DNA of 38,204 bases from Clostridiales bacterium (GTDB taxonomy: Bacteria; Bacillota; Clostridia; Oscillospirales; CAG-382): NCBI GenBank assembly GCA_004553575.1, contig SFLA01000015.1:1-38204 (forward strand). The letters run 5' to 3'. Positions 23,028 through 30,323 of this stretch are shown one piece after another (position 1 is the stretch's first letter; every line of letters starts with the position of its first letter). A program made the translations under genes and the position numbers. Under the pieces are notes generated by a model, which saw nothing but the letters and a program-made list of their open reading frames with translations, had not been told where the DNA came from and did no database searches.

Positions 23028-24898
23028 CTGGTTTGCCCACTCCTTCTTTTTATGTAGAGAGCGCTGAGCGGAGGCACCGAAACGGTGATCGCATACCCGC
23101 CGTCAGCGGCTTTTGCAGCCCTGTATTTTTTCTTCCTCAATAAGCCGGAGCCGCCGTAGCGCTTGTCGTCGCTGCAGAGAATTATCTCCCAGTTTCCCGG
23201 CGCTCCGACAGGTATCGTCCTGCCTTCATGCGTCTCCGCAGCAAAATTGAGCACGGCGATAACCCTGCTGCCGGCTCCCGAATCCCGCGCGAAGACCAAC
23301 GTATTGCCGTTGCGGTCGTTCGCATCTATCCATGAAAAGCCCTCCCAGCTCCGGTCCTGCCTCCAGAAGGCGGGATCGGAAGCGTAAAGCCGGTTGAGAT
23401 CGCGTATATAGCTCTTAAAAGCGCGGTGCTGCGGATAATCGAGCAGGAACCATTCGATCTGTCCTTCGTAATCCCATTCGCGGAACTGAGCTATCTCTCC
23501 GCCCATGAACGTCAGCTTTTTTCCGGGGTGAGCGGTCATATACGCAAAATATGTGCGCAGAGTGGCGAACTTCGCATCATAATCTCCGCTGCAGCGGTCG
23601 ATAAGAGACCGCTTTCCGTGCACCACCTCATCGTGCGAAAGCGGGAGCACGTAGTTTTCGGAAAAGGCGTACATCATCGAAAAGGTCATCTTTTCGTGAC
23701 AGCCGCTCCGGAAAAACGGGTCGACCGAAAGATACGACAGAGTATCGTTCATCCACCCCATATTCCACTTGAAGGTAAATCCCAGACCGTGGCGCTTTGT
23801 TACGTCGGGAAACGCAGTGGATTCCTCGGCGATCATCATACGGTCGGGATAATTGTCATACAGACACTTGTTGAGTTTTTGAAAAAAAGCGATCGATTCG
23901 AGATTCTCGTTCCCGCCGTGGACATTGGGCGTCCATTCGCCGATTCCCCTGTCATAGTCGAGATACAGCATGGACGCAACCGCGTCTATGCGGAGTCCGT
24001 CGATATGATATTTTTCGAGCCAGAACACCGCATTTGAAATGAGAAAGCAGGCTACCTCGTTGCGGCCGACGTCAAAGCATCGGGTACCCCAGCCGCGGTT
24101 TTCCATCCGCTTCGGGTCGGAATATTCGTAAAGCGGGCCGCCGTCGAACTCGTACAGCCCGTGCTCGTCCTTCGGAAAATGCGCGGGCACCCAGTCGAGT
24201 ATGACCCCGACTCCGCGTGAATGCATTCTGTCCACAAAGAACATAAAGTCCTCGGGCGTACCGTAGCGTGAGGTCGGCGCGTAATATCCGCATATCTGGT
24301 ATCCCCACGACCCGTCGAACGGGTGCTCGGCGATAGGCATAAGTTCAATATGCGTATAGCCCATATCCGAAACGTAATCGGCAAGTCTGTCCGCCGCATC
24401 GCGGTAGGAAAGCGGACTGCCGTCGGAATTCTTCATCCAGGAGCCGAGATGCACCTCGTATATGTTCACCGGCACCGGCGGCATATCGTCATTCTCGCGG
24501 CAGTCGGCAAACGGCCTGCGGGATTCGGCGTAAGCGGAATCGGTCCAGTTATAGTCAGGAAGCGTATAAAGTATCGACGCGGTGTGCATGCCGGTTTCCG
24601 AATAAAACGCATACGGATCCGACTTAAAATGCTCCCCTGCGGAAGAACATACCAGGAATTTGTATTTTTCGCCGTCGGAAAGCCCGTCAACGCTCGCTCC
24701 CCACACGCCTCCCGCGCTCTCGCGGGTCATCGGCACACTCTTGCCCCAGCCGTTAAAATCGCCGGCGACATACACCTTGTCCGCCTTCGGAGCCCATACG
24801 CGGAAGTACACGCTGCCGTCGGGCTGACGGTGCGCGCCCATATAATCGTATGCCCGAATGTTAGTACCCTGATGAAAAAAATACTCCGCGTATGACAT
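23024..24898 (-). CDS. glgB: 1,4-alpha-glucan branching enzyme GlgB
   Basis: GH13 branching enzyme of 624 residues that makes alpha-1,6 branches in glycogen. A CBM48-like domain (about 25-115, VYFRVWAPKADKVYVAGDFN) precedes the barrel. Catalytic landmarks are ELMPIAEHPFDGSWGYQ, HIDGLRIDAVASMLY (nucleophile Asp305), MIAEESTAFP (acid/base Glu358) and LPLSHDEVVHGK (Asp423). The C-terminal beta domain ends near residue 620. Length matches the shorter form lacking a second N-terminal domain. It is the first gene of the glycogen operon: a consensus promoter lies 30-60 bp upstream, the ATG at 24898 has a purine-rich leader (GGAAGG...GGA), and the stop overlaps the glgC start. Confidence 0.97.
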   Translation of the reverse strand: MSYAEYFFHQGTNIRAYDYMGAHRQPDGSVYFRVWAPKADKVYVAGDFNGWGKSVPMTRESAGGVWGASVDGLSDGEKYKFLVCSSAGEHFKSDPYAFYSETGMHTASILYTLPDYNWTDSAYAESRRPFADCRENDDMPPVPVNIYEVHLGSWMKNSDGSPLSYRDAADRLADYVSDMGYTHIELMPIAEHPFDGSWGYQICGYYAPTSRYGTPEDFMFFVDRMHSRGVGVILDWVPAHFPKDEHGLYEFDGGPLYEYSDPKRMENRGWGTRCFDVGRNEVACFLISNAVFWLEKYHIDGLRIDAVASMLYLDYDRGIGEWTPNVHGGNENLESIAFFQKLNKCLYDNYPDRMMIAEESTAFPDVTKRHGLGFTFKWNMGWMNDTLSYLSVDPFFRSGCHEKMTFSMMYAFSENYVLPLSHDEVVHGKRSLIDRCSGDYDAKFATLRTYFAYMTAHPGKKLTFMGGEIAQFREWDYEGQIEWFLLDYPQHRAFKSYIRDLNRLYASDPAFWRQDRSWEGFSWIDANDRNGNTLVFARDSGAGSRVIAVLNFAAETHEGRTIPVGAPGNWEIILCSDDKRYGGSGLLRKKKYRAAKAADGGYAITVSVPPLSALYIKRRSGQTR

Positions 24899-24930
24899 TC
24901 CGTTCCGCCTTCCGTTTTCTTCCTCTGAAT

Positions 24931-24959
24931 ATTATATCACGCGGTCGCCGCGAATTCAA
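24931..24959 (-). promoter_or_regulatory. Promoter of the glycogen operon
   Basis: TTGAAT (24959-24954), a 17-bp spacer and a perfect TATAAT (24936-24931) on the minus strand. The start is predicted near 24924, 26 nt before glgB. The spacer holds a GC-rich dyad, CGCGG with CCGCG. Confidence 0.75.
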
Positions 24960-25011
24960 TAGTTTTAATCCGGTTCGGCGACATTCCCCGTTAATAAAAA
25001 ACACGTTTAAG

Positions 25012-25042
25012 GCATAATATAAGCCCGCCGGAAGCCGACGGG
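25012..25042 (-). terminator. Likely terminator after the WG-repeat-like gene
   Basis: Minus-strand GCCCGTCG and CGGCGGGC (25042-25035 and 25030-25023) form an 8-bp stem with one U-G pair and a GCTTC loop. The downstream tail UUAUAUUA is only moderately U-rich. The stem is fully paired only in minus-strand RNA, which sets its orientation. Confidence 0.6.
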
Positions 25043-25167
25043 CGCTGAATTCGGGCATATATTCGTATTTTCGGTCGGCAAAACCGCTGCGTGCTCACAT
25101 GGGCGGCGGGGAATCACCGTCAGAAGGTATATTGCGCCGCTGCATAAAAGAAGATCGGAGCATTCGA

Positions 25168-25806
25168 TCATTCCGACACGGCAAGCAGTACGAAGCTGTT
25201 GCCCCGCCCGGCGGTAAGAACGCCGGAAACGCAGTCGGAAAGCGCTGAAAACACGGTCGGGATAACGAGATTTCCGGCGGTGTCCACCGCGCCGTAGCAT
25301 CCTCCCGACCCGACCACCGCAAGCCCGCCGGAAAATGCGAATGCCTCGGAATACACCGGGTCGGTGAGCCAGCGGCCCGATTCCAGATAATAACCGTACA
25401 GACCGTTCTTTTCGAGCAGGAGTATCCCGTCCTGATACCCGACGGCGGTATATCCGGACGGAATGTCATAAGCCGCGGCAGGCGCCGGCATAACGGTATT
25501 TGCGGAAACGGCTCCGGAAGCCTCGCCGCCGGACAGCGCGATATGCGAAACTCCGGGCACAAACTCTGCGCTTGCGGCGCCCGACAGCTTCGGAAGCGAT
25601 GAAAGGTATTTATCGTAGGCGCTCTGCACGGTCGCGGATTCGTCGCCTTCTTTAAGCAGATCCTCGAGTATCTTGTCGTCGGTTTGGTAGGCGAATTCAT
25701 CCCTGCCCGCGGCGTCGGAGGTCGCGCCGGGAAGATACCCGCCGGAAGCGAGAAGAATGATACCGACGGCAAGCAGGACCGCAGCAGCCGCGGCAGCCGT
25801 ATATAT
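25168..25806 (-). CDS. Small membrane-anchored WG-repeat-like protein with unclear start
   Basis: The open frame, read from about 25806, encodes one hydrophobic helix (TAAAAAAVLLAVGIILLASG), an acidic linker, then a region with repeats like those of WG/KWG proteins: DGILLLEKNGLYGYYLESGR and GGCYGAVDTAGNLVIPTVF. The C-terminal half is thus probably an extracytoplasmic beta-repeat domain of unknown function. No standard start codon lies before the helix. A TGA stands at 25809-25807, an ATG at 25810 is in another frame, and the next in-frame options are ATA (25806) or, after the helix, GTG at 25629. GGAG is 4 nt before the ATA. Either a non-standard start, a small frameshift in the ATATAT tract, or sequence error is possible. 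The strong GC-rich frame in the opposite phase is a shadow of this one. Confidence 0.55.
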   Translation of the reverse strand: MYTAAAAAAVLLAVGIILLASGGYLPGATSDAAGRDEFAYQTDDKILEDLLKEGDESATVQSAYDKYLSSLPKLSGAASAEFVPGVSHIALSGGEASGAVSANTVMPAPAAAYDIPSGYTAVGYQDGILLLEKNGLYGYYLESGRWLTDPVYSEAFAFSGGLAVVGSGGCYGAVDTAGNLVIPTVFSALSDCVSGVLTAGRGNSFVLLAVSE

Positions 25807-25902
25807 TCATCTCCGTACGGACTTATTTACGGTCTGATGATACCATTACCGCAGACATAAATCAAGAGAAACGGAAAAATATAAAAAAAACCGAAAAAAC
25901 TC

Positions 25903-25931
25903 TTTACAAATCCACCTCTTTATGCTACAAT
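25903..25931 (+). promoter_or_regulatory. Promoter of rpsO
   Basis: TTTACA (25903-25908), a 17-bp spacer and TACAAT (25926-25931). Each hexamer matches consensus in five of six positions. Start predicted near 25938. Confidence 0.75.
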
Positions 25932-25937
25932 TAAGCT

Positions 25938-26052
25938 CTGCCAATGCGGGAAACGCTCGGTTTAAGGACACGCGGCGCGTACAGCGCGCCTATTTCACCG
26001 CCTTATGCCTGGTGTTCCGCCGCCGGCAAATAATTACGGAGGTGAAACCGAA
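25938..26052 (+). promoter_or_regulatory. rpsO 5' leader, possible S15 autoregulatory RNA
   Basis: A leader of about 115 nt separates the promoter from rpsO. It holds a GC-rich hairpin GGCGCG/CGCGCC (25974-25979 and 25985-25990), then CACC/GGTG pairing and a CCGCCGCCGGC stretch close to the ribosome binding site GGAGGTG. S15 is known to repress its own mRNA through leader RNAs in several bacterial groups; the match to a particular S15 RNA class is not established here. Confidence 0.45.
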
Positions 26053-26319
26053 ATGATTAAAAAGGAACTTAAGCAGCAGATCATTAAGGAGTACGCGGTA
26101 CACGAGGGCGATACCGGTTCTCCCGAGGTACAGATCGCAATCCTCACCCAGAGGATAAACGAGCTTACCGCTCATCTGAAGCTCAACCCGAAGGACAATC
26201 ATTCCCGCAGAGGTCTGCTCATGATGGTCGGAAAGAGAAGAAAGTACCTTAACTATCTGCAGAAGATCGATATCGAGCGTTACCGCTCGATCGTCGCACG
26301 TCTTGGTCTGCGTAAGTAA
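26053..26319 (+). CDS. rpsO: 30S ribosomal protein S15
   Basis: Primary 16S rRNA-binding protein of the small subunit platform, 88 residues. It begins MIKKELKQQIIKEYAVHEGD, followed by TGSPEVQIAILTQRINELTAHLK, the H41/D48-type NPKDNHSRRGLLMMVGKRR and the terminal YRSIVARLGLRK, all diagnostic of S15. The start at 26053 has GGAGGTG 9 nt upstream; an ATG 16 codons earlier is in frame but adds a non-family sequence and lies in the leader. A strong terminator separates it from pnp, the same rpsO-pnp order as in E. coli and many Firmicutes. Confidence 0.98.
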   Translation: MIKKELKQQIIKEYAVHEGDTGSPEVQIAILTQRINELTAHLKLNPKDNHSRRGLLMMVGKRRKYLNYLQKIDIERYRSIVARLGLRK

Positions 26320-26331
26320 ACGGCACGTCCG

Positions 26332-26359
26332 AAGGCGGGAGACTTCTCCCGCCTTTGTT
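26332..26359 (+). terminator. Terminator between rpsO and pnp
   Basis: A 10-bp perfect stem AAGGCGGGAG/CTCCCGCCTT with loop ACTT, followed by TTGTTT. Since no clear promoter is seen in front of pnp, partial read-through probably feeds pnp. Confidence 0.85.
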
Positions 26360-26370
26360 TCCGCTGTTAC

Positions 26371-26445
26371 GGCAAAGTCAGAGTTTAGCAGTCAGAAGCT
26401 TCCCGGAGCACGGGGCGTTTCTCAGTGTTAAACGTTGGCTTTGCC
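26371..26445 (+). promoter_or_regulatory. Long stem-loop in the pnp leader
   Basis: GGCAAAG (26371-26377) pairs with CTTTGCC (26439-26445). After a symmetric 5/5 internal loop, GTTTA (26383-26387) pairs with TAAAC (26429-26433); further inside, AGAA/TTCT and CCC/GGG pairings are possible. In E. coli a long hairpin in the pnp leader is cut by RNase III and makes pnp mRNA subject to PNPase autocontrol; a similar role is inferred from shape and position. Confidence 0.55.
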
Positions 26446-26480
26446 TGTAATAAAAAAATTAAAGAAAGGTAAAGACAACA

Positions 26481-28583
26481 ATGTTCGAGAATTACAAAGT
26501 ATTCAAAACCATGCTTGCCGGAAGAGAGCTCGTTATCGAAACCGGCAAAGTTGCGCAGCTTGCAAACGGCTCCTGCCTTGTCCGCTACGGCGAAACGGTT
26601 ATTCTCTGCTGCGCCACCGCATCGGCAGCTCCCAGAGACGGCATAGACTTCCTTCCCCTTTCGGTCGATTTCGAAGAGAGACTTTACTCCGTCGGAAAGA
26701 TCCCCGGCAGCTTTCTTAAAAGAGAAGGCAGACCGAGCGAGAAGGCGGTGCTTACCTCCCGCGTGATAGACAGACCTATCCGTCCGCTGTTCCCGAAGGA
26801 TCTGCGCAACGACGTGGTGCTGTCCCTCACCGTCATGTCCGTCGACCCGGACAATTCTCCGGAGATAGCCGCAATGATAGGCGCATCCATCGCGCTGACG
26901 ATATCCGATATTCCGTGGAACGGTCCGATTGCCGGCGTGTTCGTGGGTCTGGTGGACGGCAAGATAGTTATCAACCCGAATGCCGAGCAGCGCGAGAGAA
27001 GCGAGCTTGAGCTTACCGTGGCGGCAACCAAAGAAAAGGTCGTTATGATCGAGGCCGGCGCCAAGGAAGTCGATGACGACACCGTCTACGAAGCTATTAT
27101 GAAGGCTCACGAGACCATCAAGCCTCTTATAGATTTCATCAATTCAATCCGCAGCGAGATCGGCAAGCCCAAGTTTGAGTATGCTTCCTGCGAGATAGAT
27201 CACGATCTGTTCGACAAGATCGAGTCACTTGTCGGAGCCGACGTGGAAAAGGCGCTCTTCACCGACGATAAGCGTATTCGCGACGCGGCTCTTAAGCCGA
27301 TATATCAAAAGGTGTCCGATACCTTCGGCGAGGAATATCCCGACCAGACCGCGATGATAAACGAATGCCTGTACAAGCTCCAGAAGAAGATCGTACGCCG
27401 CTGGCTGCTCGACGAGCAAAAGCGCGTCGACGGCAGAAGAATGGATCAGATCCGTCCGCTCGCCGCCGAAGTCGGTCTGCTTCCCAGAACCCACGGTTCC
27501 GGAATGTTCACCCGCGGTCAGACACAGGTCATCACCGCCGCGACCCTCGCTCCCGTCCGCGAAGCACAGCTTCTCGACGGTATAGACAACGAGGAAGAAA
27601 AAAGATATATGCACCACTACAACATGCCCGGTTATTCGGTCGGCGAAGCCAAGGCGGCAAGAAGCCCCGGACGCCGCGAGATCGGTCACGGAGCGCTCGC
27701 GGAGCGTGCGCTTGAGCCGGTGCTTCCCTCCAAGGAGGATTTCCCGTACGCCATCAGACTCGTGTCCGAGGTTGTTTCCTCCAACGGTTCGACCAGCCAG
27801 GCTTCCGTGTGCGGCTCCACTCTCGCGCTGATGGACGCGGGCGTGCCGATAACCGCTCCCGTCGCCGGCATTTCCTGCGGACTTATTACCGCAGAGGACA
27901 AGTGGATGACCATGATCGACATCCAGGGTCTCGAGGACTTCTTCGGAGATATGGATTTCAAGGTCGCGGGAACAAAGAAGGGCATAACCGCCATTCAGAT
28001 GGACCTTAAGATAGACGGTCTGACCCCCGAGATTATCAAAAACGCTTTCGAAGTCACCCGCAAGGGACGCATCGATATTATCGACAACGTGCTAACTCCG
28101 TGCATCGCCGCCCCGAGATCCGACGTGTCCAAGTACGCGCCCAAGATGATCTCAATCAAGATACCCGTCGATAAGATCCGCGAAGTTATCGGCACCGGCG
28201 GCAAGGTGATCCAGAAGATCTGCGCCGATACCGGAGCCAAGATCGATATCGAGGACGACGGCTCCGTGTTCATTGCGGCGGTCGATAAAGAGGCCGGAAA
28301 CGCCGCACTCAAAACAATAAACGCCATTGTACACGATCCCGAGCCCGGCGATGTGTTTATAGGCAAGGTAACCAAGATCATATCCGACCTCGGCGCTTTC
28401 GTTGAGATTGCACCGGGCAAGGAGGGAATGGTTCACATCAGCAAGCTCGACAAGAAGCGCGTAGCCAAGGTCGAGGACGTGGTAACCGTCGGCGACGAGA
28501 TAAAGGTTATGTCGCTCGGCACCGATCAGAAGGGACGCCTGAACTTCTCGAGAAGAGACGCGCTCGATATCATTGACGACTGA
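26481..28583 (+). CDS. pnp: Polyribonucleotide nucleotidyltransferase (PNPase)
   Basis: Phosphorolytic 3'-5' exoribonuclease, 700 residues, forming a trimer that acts in RNA decay and processing. Two RNase PH-like domains frame an alpha-helical domain: the first begins YKVFKTMLAGRELVIETGKV with GDETVIL-like GETVILCCATAS, the second has TRGQTQVITAATLAPVRE and VSSNGSTSQASVCGSTLALM. The KH domain has IREVIGTGGKVIQKICADTG with the GxxG loop (about 559-578). The S1 domain is GDVFIGKVTKIISDLGAFVE to the end near residue 690. The protein is full length. The ATG at 26481 has AAAGGT 10 nt upstream. Strong terminators bracket it, with the stem-loop leader between the first terminator and the start. Confidence 0.98.
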   Translation: MFENYKVFKTMLAGRELVIETGKVAQLANGSCLVRYGETVILCCATASAAPRDGIDFLPLSVDFEERLYSVGKIPGSFLKREGRPSEKAVLTSRVIDRPIRPLFPKDLRNDVVLSLTVMSVDPDNSPEIAAMIGASIALTISDIPWNGPIAGVFVGLVDGKIVINPNAEQRERSELELTVAATKEKVVMIEAGAKEVDDDTVYEAIMKAHETIKPLIDFINSIRSEIGKPKFEYASCEIDHDLFDKIESLVGADVEKALFTDDKRIRDAALKPIYQKVSDTFGEEYPDQTAMINECLYKLQKKIVRRWLLDEQKRVDGRRMDQIRPLAAEVGLLPRTHGSGMFTRGQTQVITAATLAPVREAQLLDGIDNEEEKRYMHHYNMPGYSVGEAKAARSPGRREIGHGALAERALEPVLPSKEDFPYAIRLVSEVVSSNGSTSQASVCGSTLALMDAGVPITAPVAGISCGLITAEDKWMTMIDIQGLEDFFGDMDFKVAGTKKGITAIQMDLKIDGLTPEIIKNAFEVTRKGRIDIIDNVLTPCIAAPRSDVSKYAPKMISIKIPVDKIREVIGTGGKVIQKICADTGAKIDIEDDGSVFIAAVDKEAGNAALKTINAIVHDPEPGDVFIGKVTKIISDLGAFVEIAPGKEGMVHISKLDKKRVAKVEDVVTVGDEIKVMSLGTDQKGRLNFSRRDALDIIDD

Positions 28584-28598
28584 CAATCTGTTTTTCAG

Positions 28599-28629
28599 GC
28601 ACTCCGCATATTCTGCGGAGTGCTTTTTT
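28599..28629 (+). terminator. Terminator after pnp
   Basis: GCACTCCGCA/TGCGGAGTGC, a 10-bp perfect stem with a 5-nt loop followed by six T. Confidence 0.93.
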
Positions 28630-28673
28630 ACTGCCTCCTCCGAAAACAGACCTCATCTTTTCGCCGGGGACGG

Positions 28674-28702
28674 TTGACAACCGCAGCCGCGGGTAGTAAA
28701 AT
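28674..28702 (+). promoter_or_regulatory. Promoter of the deoB-cdd-pdp operon
   Basis: A perfect TTGACA (28674-28679), a 17-bp spacer and TAAAAT (28697-28702). The leader would be only about 11 nt before the GTG at 28720, so the ribosome binding site GGGGTGA lies at the very 5' end. Confidence 0.72.
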
Positions 28703-28719
28703 AATATCGGGGTGATGTC

Positions 28720-29901
28720 GTGAAAAACAAGTTCAGAAGAGTATTCCTCGTCGTGCTCGACAGTCTCGGAATAGGCGGTATGCCCGACGCCGCGGATTAC
28801 GGCGACGAGGGCAGCAATACGCTTCGCTCGCTCACCTTATCGGGAGAGCTTTCGGTCCCGAATCTGCGCTCACTCGGTTTGTTCAACATTCCCGCTGCCG
28901 GTCTGCTTTCAATGGCAGCCGACTCTCCCTGCGGCGCGTACGGCGCTTTGAGCGAGCTTTCCCGAGGGAAGGACACCACTGTCGGCCACTGGGAGATAGC
29001 CGGAATAGTATCGCCCAGTCCGCTGCCGACATATCCGAACGGATTCCCCGCAGCGCTGCTCGAAGAGTTTTCACGCATAACGGGCAGAGGCTGGCTGTGC
29101 AACCTCCCGTATTCCGGCACGGAGGTAATCAGGGACTACGGCGAAGAACATCTTAAAACCGGAAAGCTGATAATTTACACCTCCGCCGACAGCGTTTTTC
29201 AGATTGCCGCGCACGAAGAGATTGTTCCGCCGGAGACGCTTTACGAATACTGCGCCGCCGCCCGCAGACTGCTGTGCGGCGAAAACGGAGTCGGCAGAGT
29301 TATTGCGCGTCCCTTCGAAGGCGGTCCCGGAAGCTTCGTCCGAACCGCCAACCGACGTGATTTTTCGATACAACCGCCCGGAACCACAATACTCGACGCC
29401 GTTAAAGACGCGGGCATGGATGTGATATCCGTGGGAAAAATTCGCGATATCTTTGCCGGGCGCGGAATAACCGAAGCGATAATCACCCACGGCAACGCCG
29501 AGGGGGAGAAGGCTCTTACGGAGCTTGCAAAGCGTGATTTTAACGGTCTGTGCTTTGTCAATCTCGTGGATTTCGATATGCTTTACGGACACCGCAACGA
29601 CGTTGACGGCTACGCCGCCGCGCTGACAAGGTTTGACCGGACGCTCGGTGAGCTGCTCCCGCTGTTCGGAGAGGATGACATGCTTCTGCTGACCGCCGAT
29701 CACGGCTGCGATCCCGCCACTCCAAGCACCGACCACAGCCGCGAAAGGGTGTTCCTGATCGCTTACGGAAAAAGGATAATCCCCGCAGACATCGGCATAC
29801 GAAGCAGCTTTTCGGATATAGCAGCCACGATCGCCGAATCGCTCGGCTGTAAGAATCCGGGGCCCGGAACAAGCTTTTTAAGTGCCATAACGAGAGGATA
29901 G
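28720..29901 (+). CDS. deoB: Phosphopentomutase
   Basis: Alkaline-phosphatase-superfamily, Mn-dependent enzyme of 393 residues that interconverts (deoxy)ribose-1-phosphate and -5-phosphate. It begins with FLVVLDSLGIGGMPDA-type sequence (VFLVVLDSLGIGGMPDAADY), the first metal site with Asp. KDTTVGHWEIAG carries the phosphorylated threonine, and DFDMLYGHRNDVDGYA and TADHGCDPATPSTDHSRERV supply the remaining metal ligands. Length is normal. The start is GTG at 28720; an ATG five bases earlier is out of frame and stops at once. It begins the nucleoside catabolic group, four bases before cdd, which makes co-transcription near certain. Confidence 0.97.
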   Translation: MKNKFRRVFLVVLDSLGIGGMPDAADYGDEGSNTLRSLTLSGELSVPNLRSLGLFNIPAAGLLSMAADSPCGAYGALSELSRGKDTTVGHWEIAGIVSPSPLPTYPNGFPAALLEEFSRITGRGWLCNLPYSGTEVIRDYGEEHLKTGKLIIYTSADSVFQIAAHEEIVPPETLYEYCAAARRLLCGENGVGRVIARPFEGGPGSFVRTANRRDFSIQPPGTTILDAVKDAGMDVISVGKIRDIFAGRGITEAIITHGNAEGEKALTELAKRDFNGLCFVNLVDFDMLYGHRNDVDGYAAALTRFDRTLGELLPLFGEDDMLLLTADHGCDPATPSTDHSRERVFLIAYGKRIIPADIGIRSSFSDIAATIAESLGCKNPGPGTSFLSAITRG

Positions 29902-29904
29902 ACA

Positions 29905-30303
29905 ATGTACGAAGACATCGTTTCGGAATCGTTAAAAGCGCGCAGAAATTCTTACTGCCCTTACTCACACTTTGCAGTCGGAGCGGCACTGCTCTGCGGA
30001 AGCGGGAAGATTTACACCGGCTGTAATATAGAGTCCGCGGCGTTCACGCCGACCTGCTGTGCGGAAAGGCTTGCCTTTTACAAGGCGGTCGAGGCGGGCG
30101 AACGGGAGTTCACGGCGATAGCCGTCTGCGGCGCGCCGGAGGGTACCGTTTCCGATGTGTTCTGCATGCCGTGCGGAGTCTGCCGCGAGGTCATGCGTGA
30201 ATTCTGCGGAAGCGGATTCACCGTTATAAGCGTTATCGACGAAAAAACGTACAAGGCGTTCGCCTTTGACGATATACTTCCCAATTCGTTTAAGGGACTT
30301 TAG
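29905..30303 (+). CDS. cdd: Cytidine deaminase
   Basis: Zinc enzyme of 132 residues that converts (deoxy)cytidine to (deoxy)uridine. The catalytic sequence is NIESAAFTPTCCAERLAFYK with zinc ligand Cys52 and proton shuttle Glu54 in C-A-E, and the second half of the site is PCGVCREVMREF with Cys90 and Cys93. Three cysteines bind zinc, as in the tetrameric short form of Bacillus. The N-terminus NSYCPYSHFAVGAAL is also typical. AGAGGA stands 6 nt before the ATG. It lies between the phosphopentomutase and the pyrimidine phosphorylase, so uridine formed here is passed to Pdp and then DeoB. Confidence 0.97.
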   Translation: MYEDIVSESLKARRNSYCPYSHFAVGAALLCGSGKIYTGCNIESAAFTPTCCAERLAFYKAVEAGEREFTAIAVCGAPEGTVSDVFCMPCGVCREVMREFCGSGFTVISVIDEKTYKAFAFDDILPNSFKGL

Positions 30304-30323
30304 AAGACCGGAGGTAAATCGCT

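Noticed and set aside
25095..25772. Proline- and arginine-rich minus-strand frame of 225 codons
   Set aside because: Composition is that of an out-of-frame reading of the WG-like gene and no ribosome binding site precedes it.
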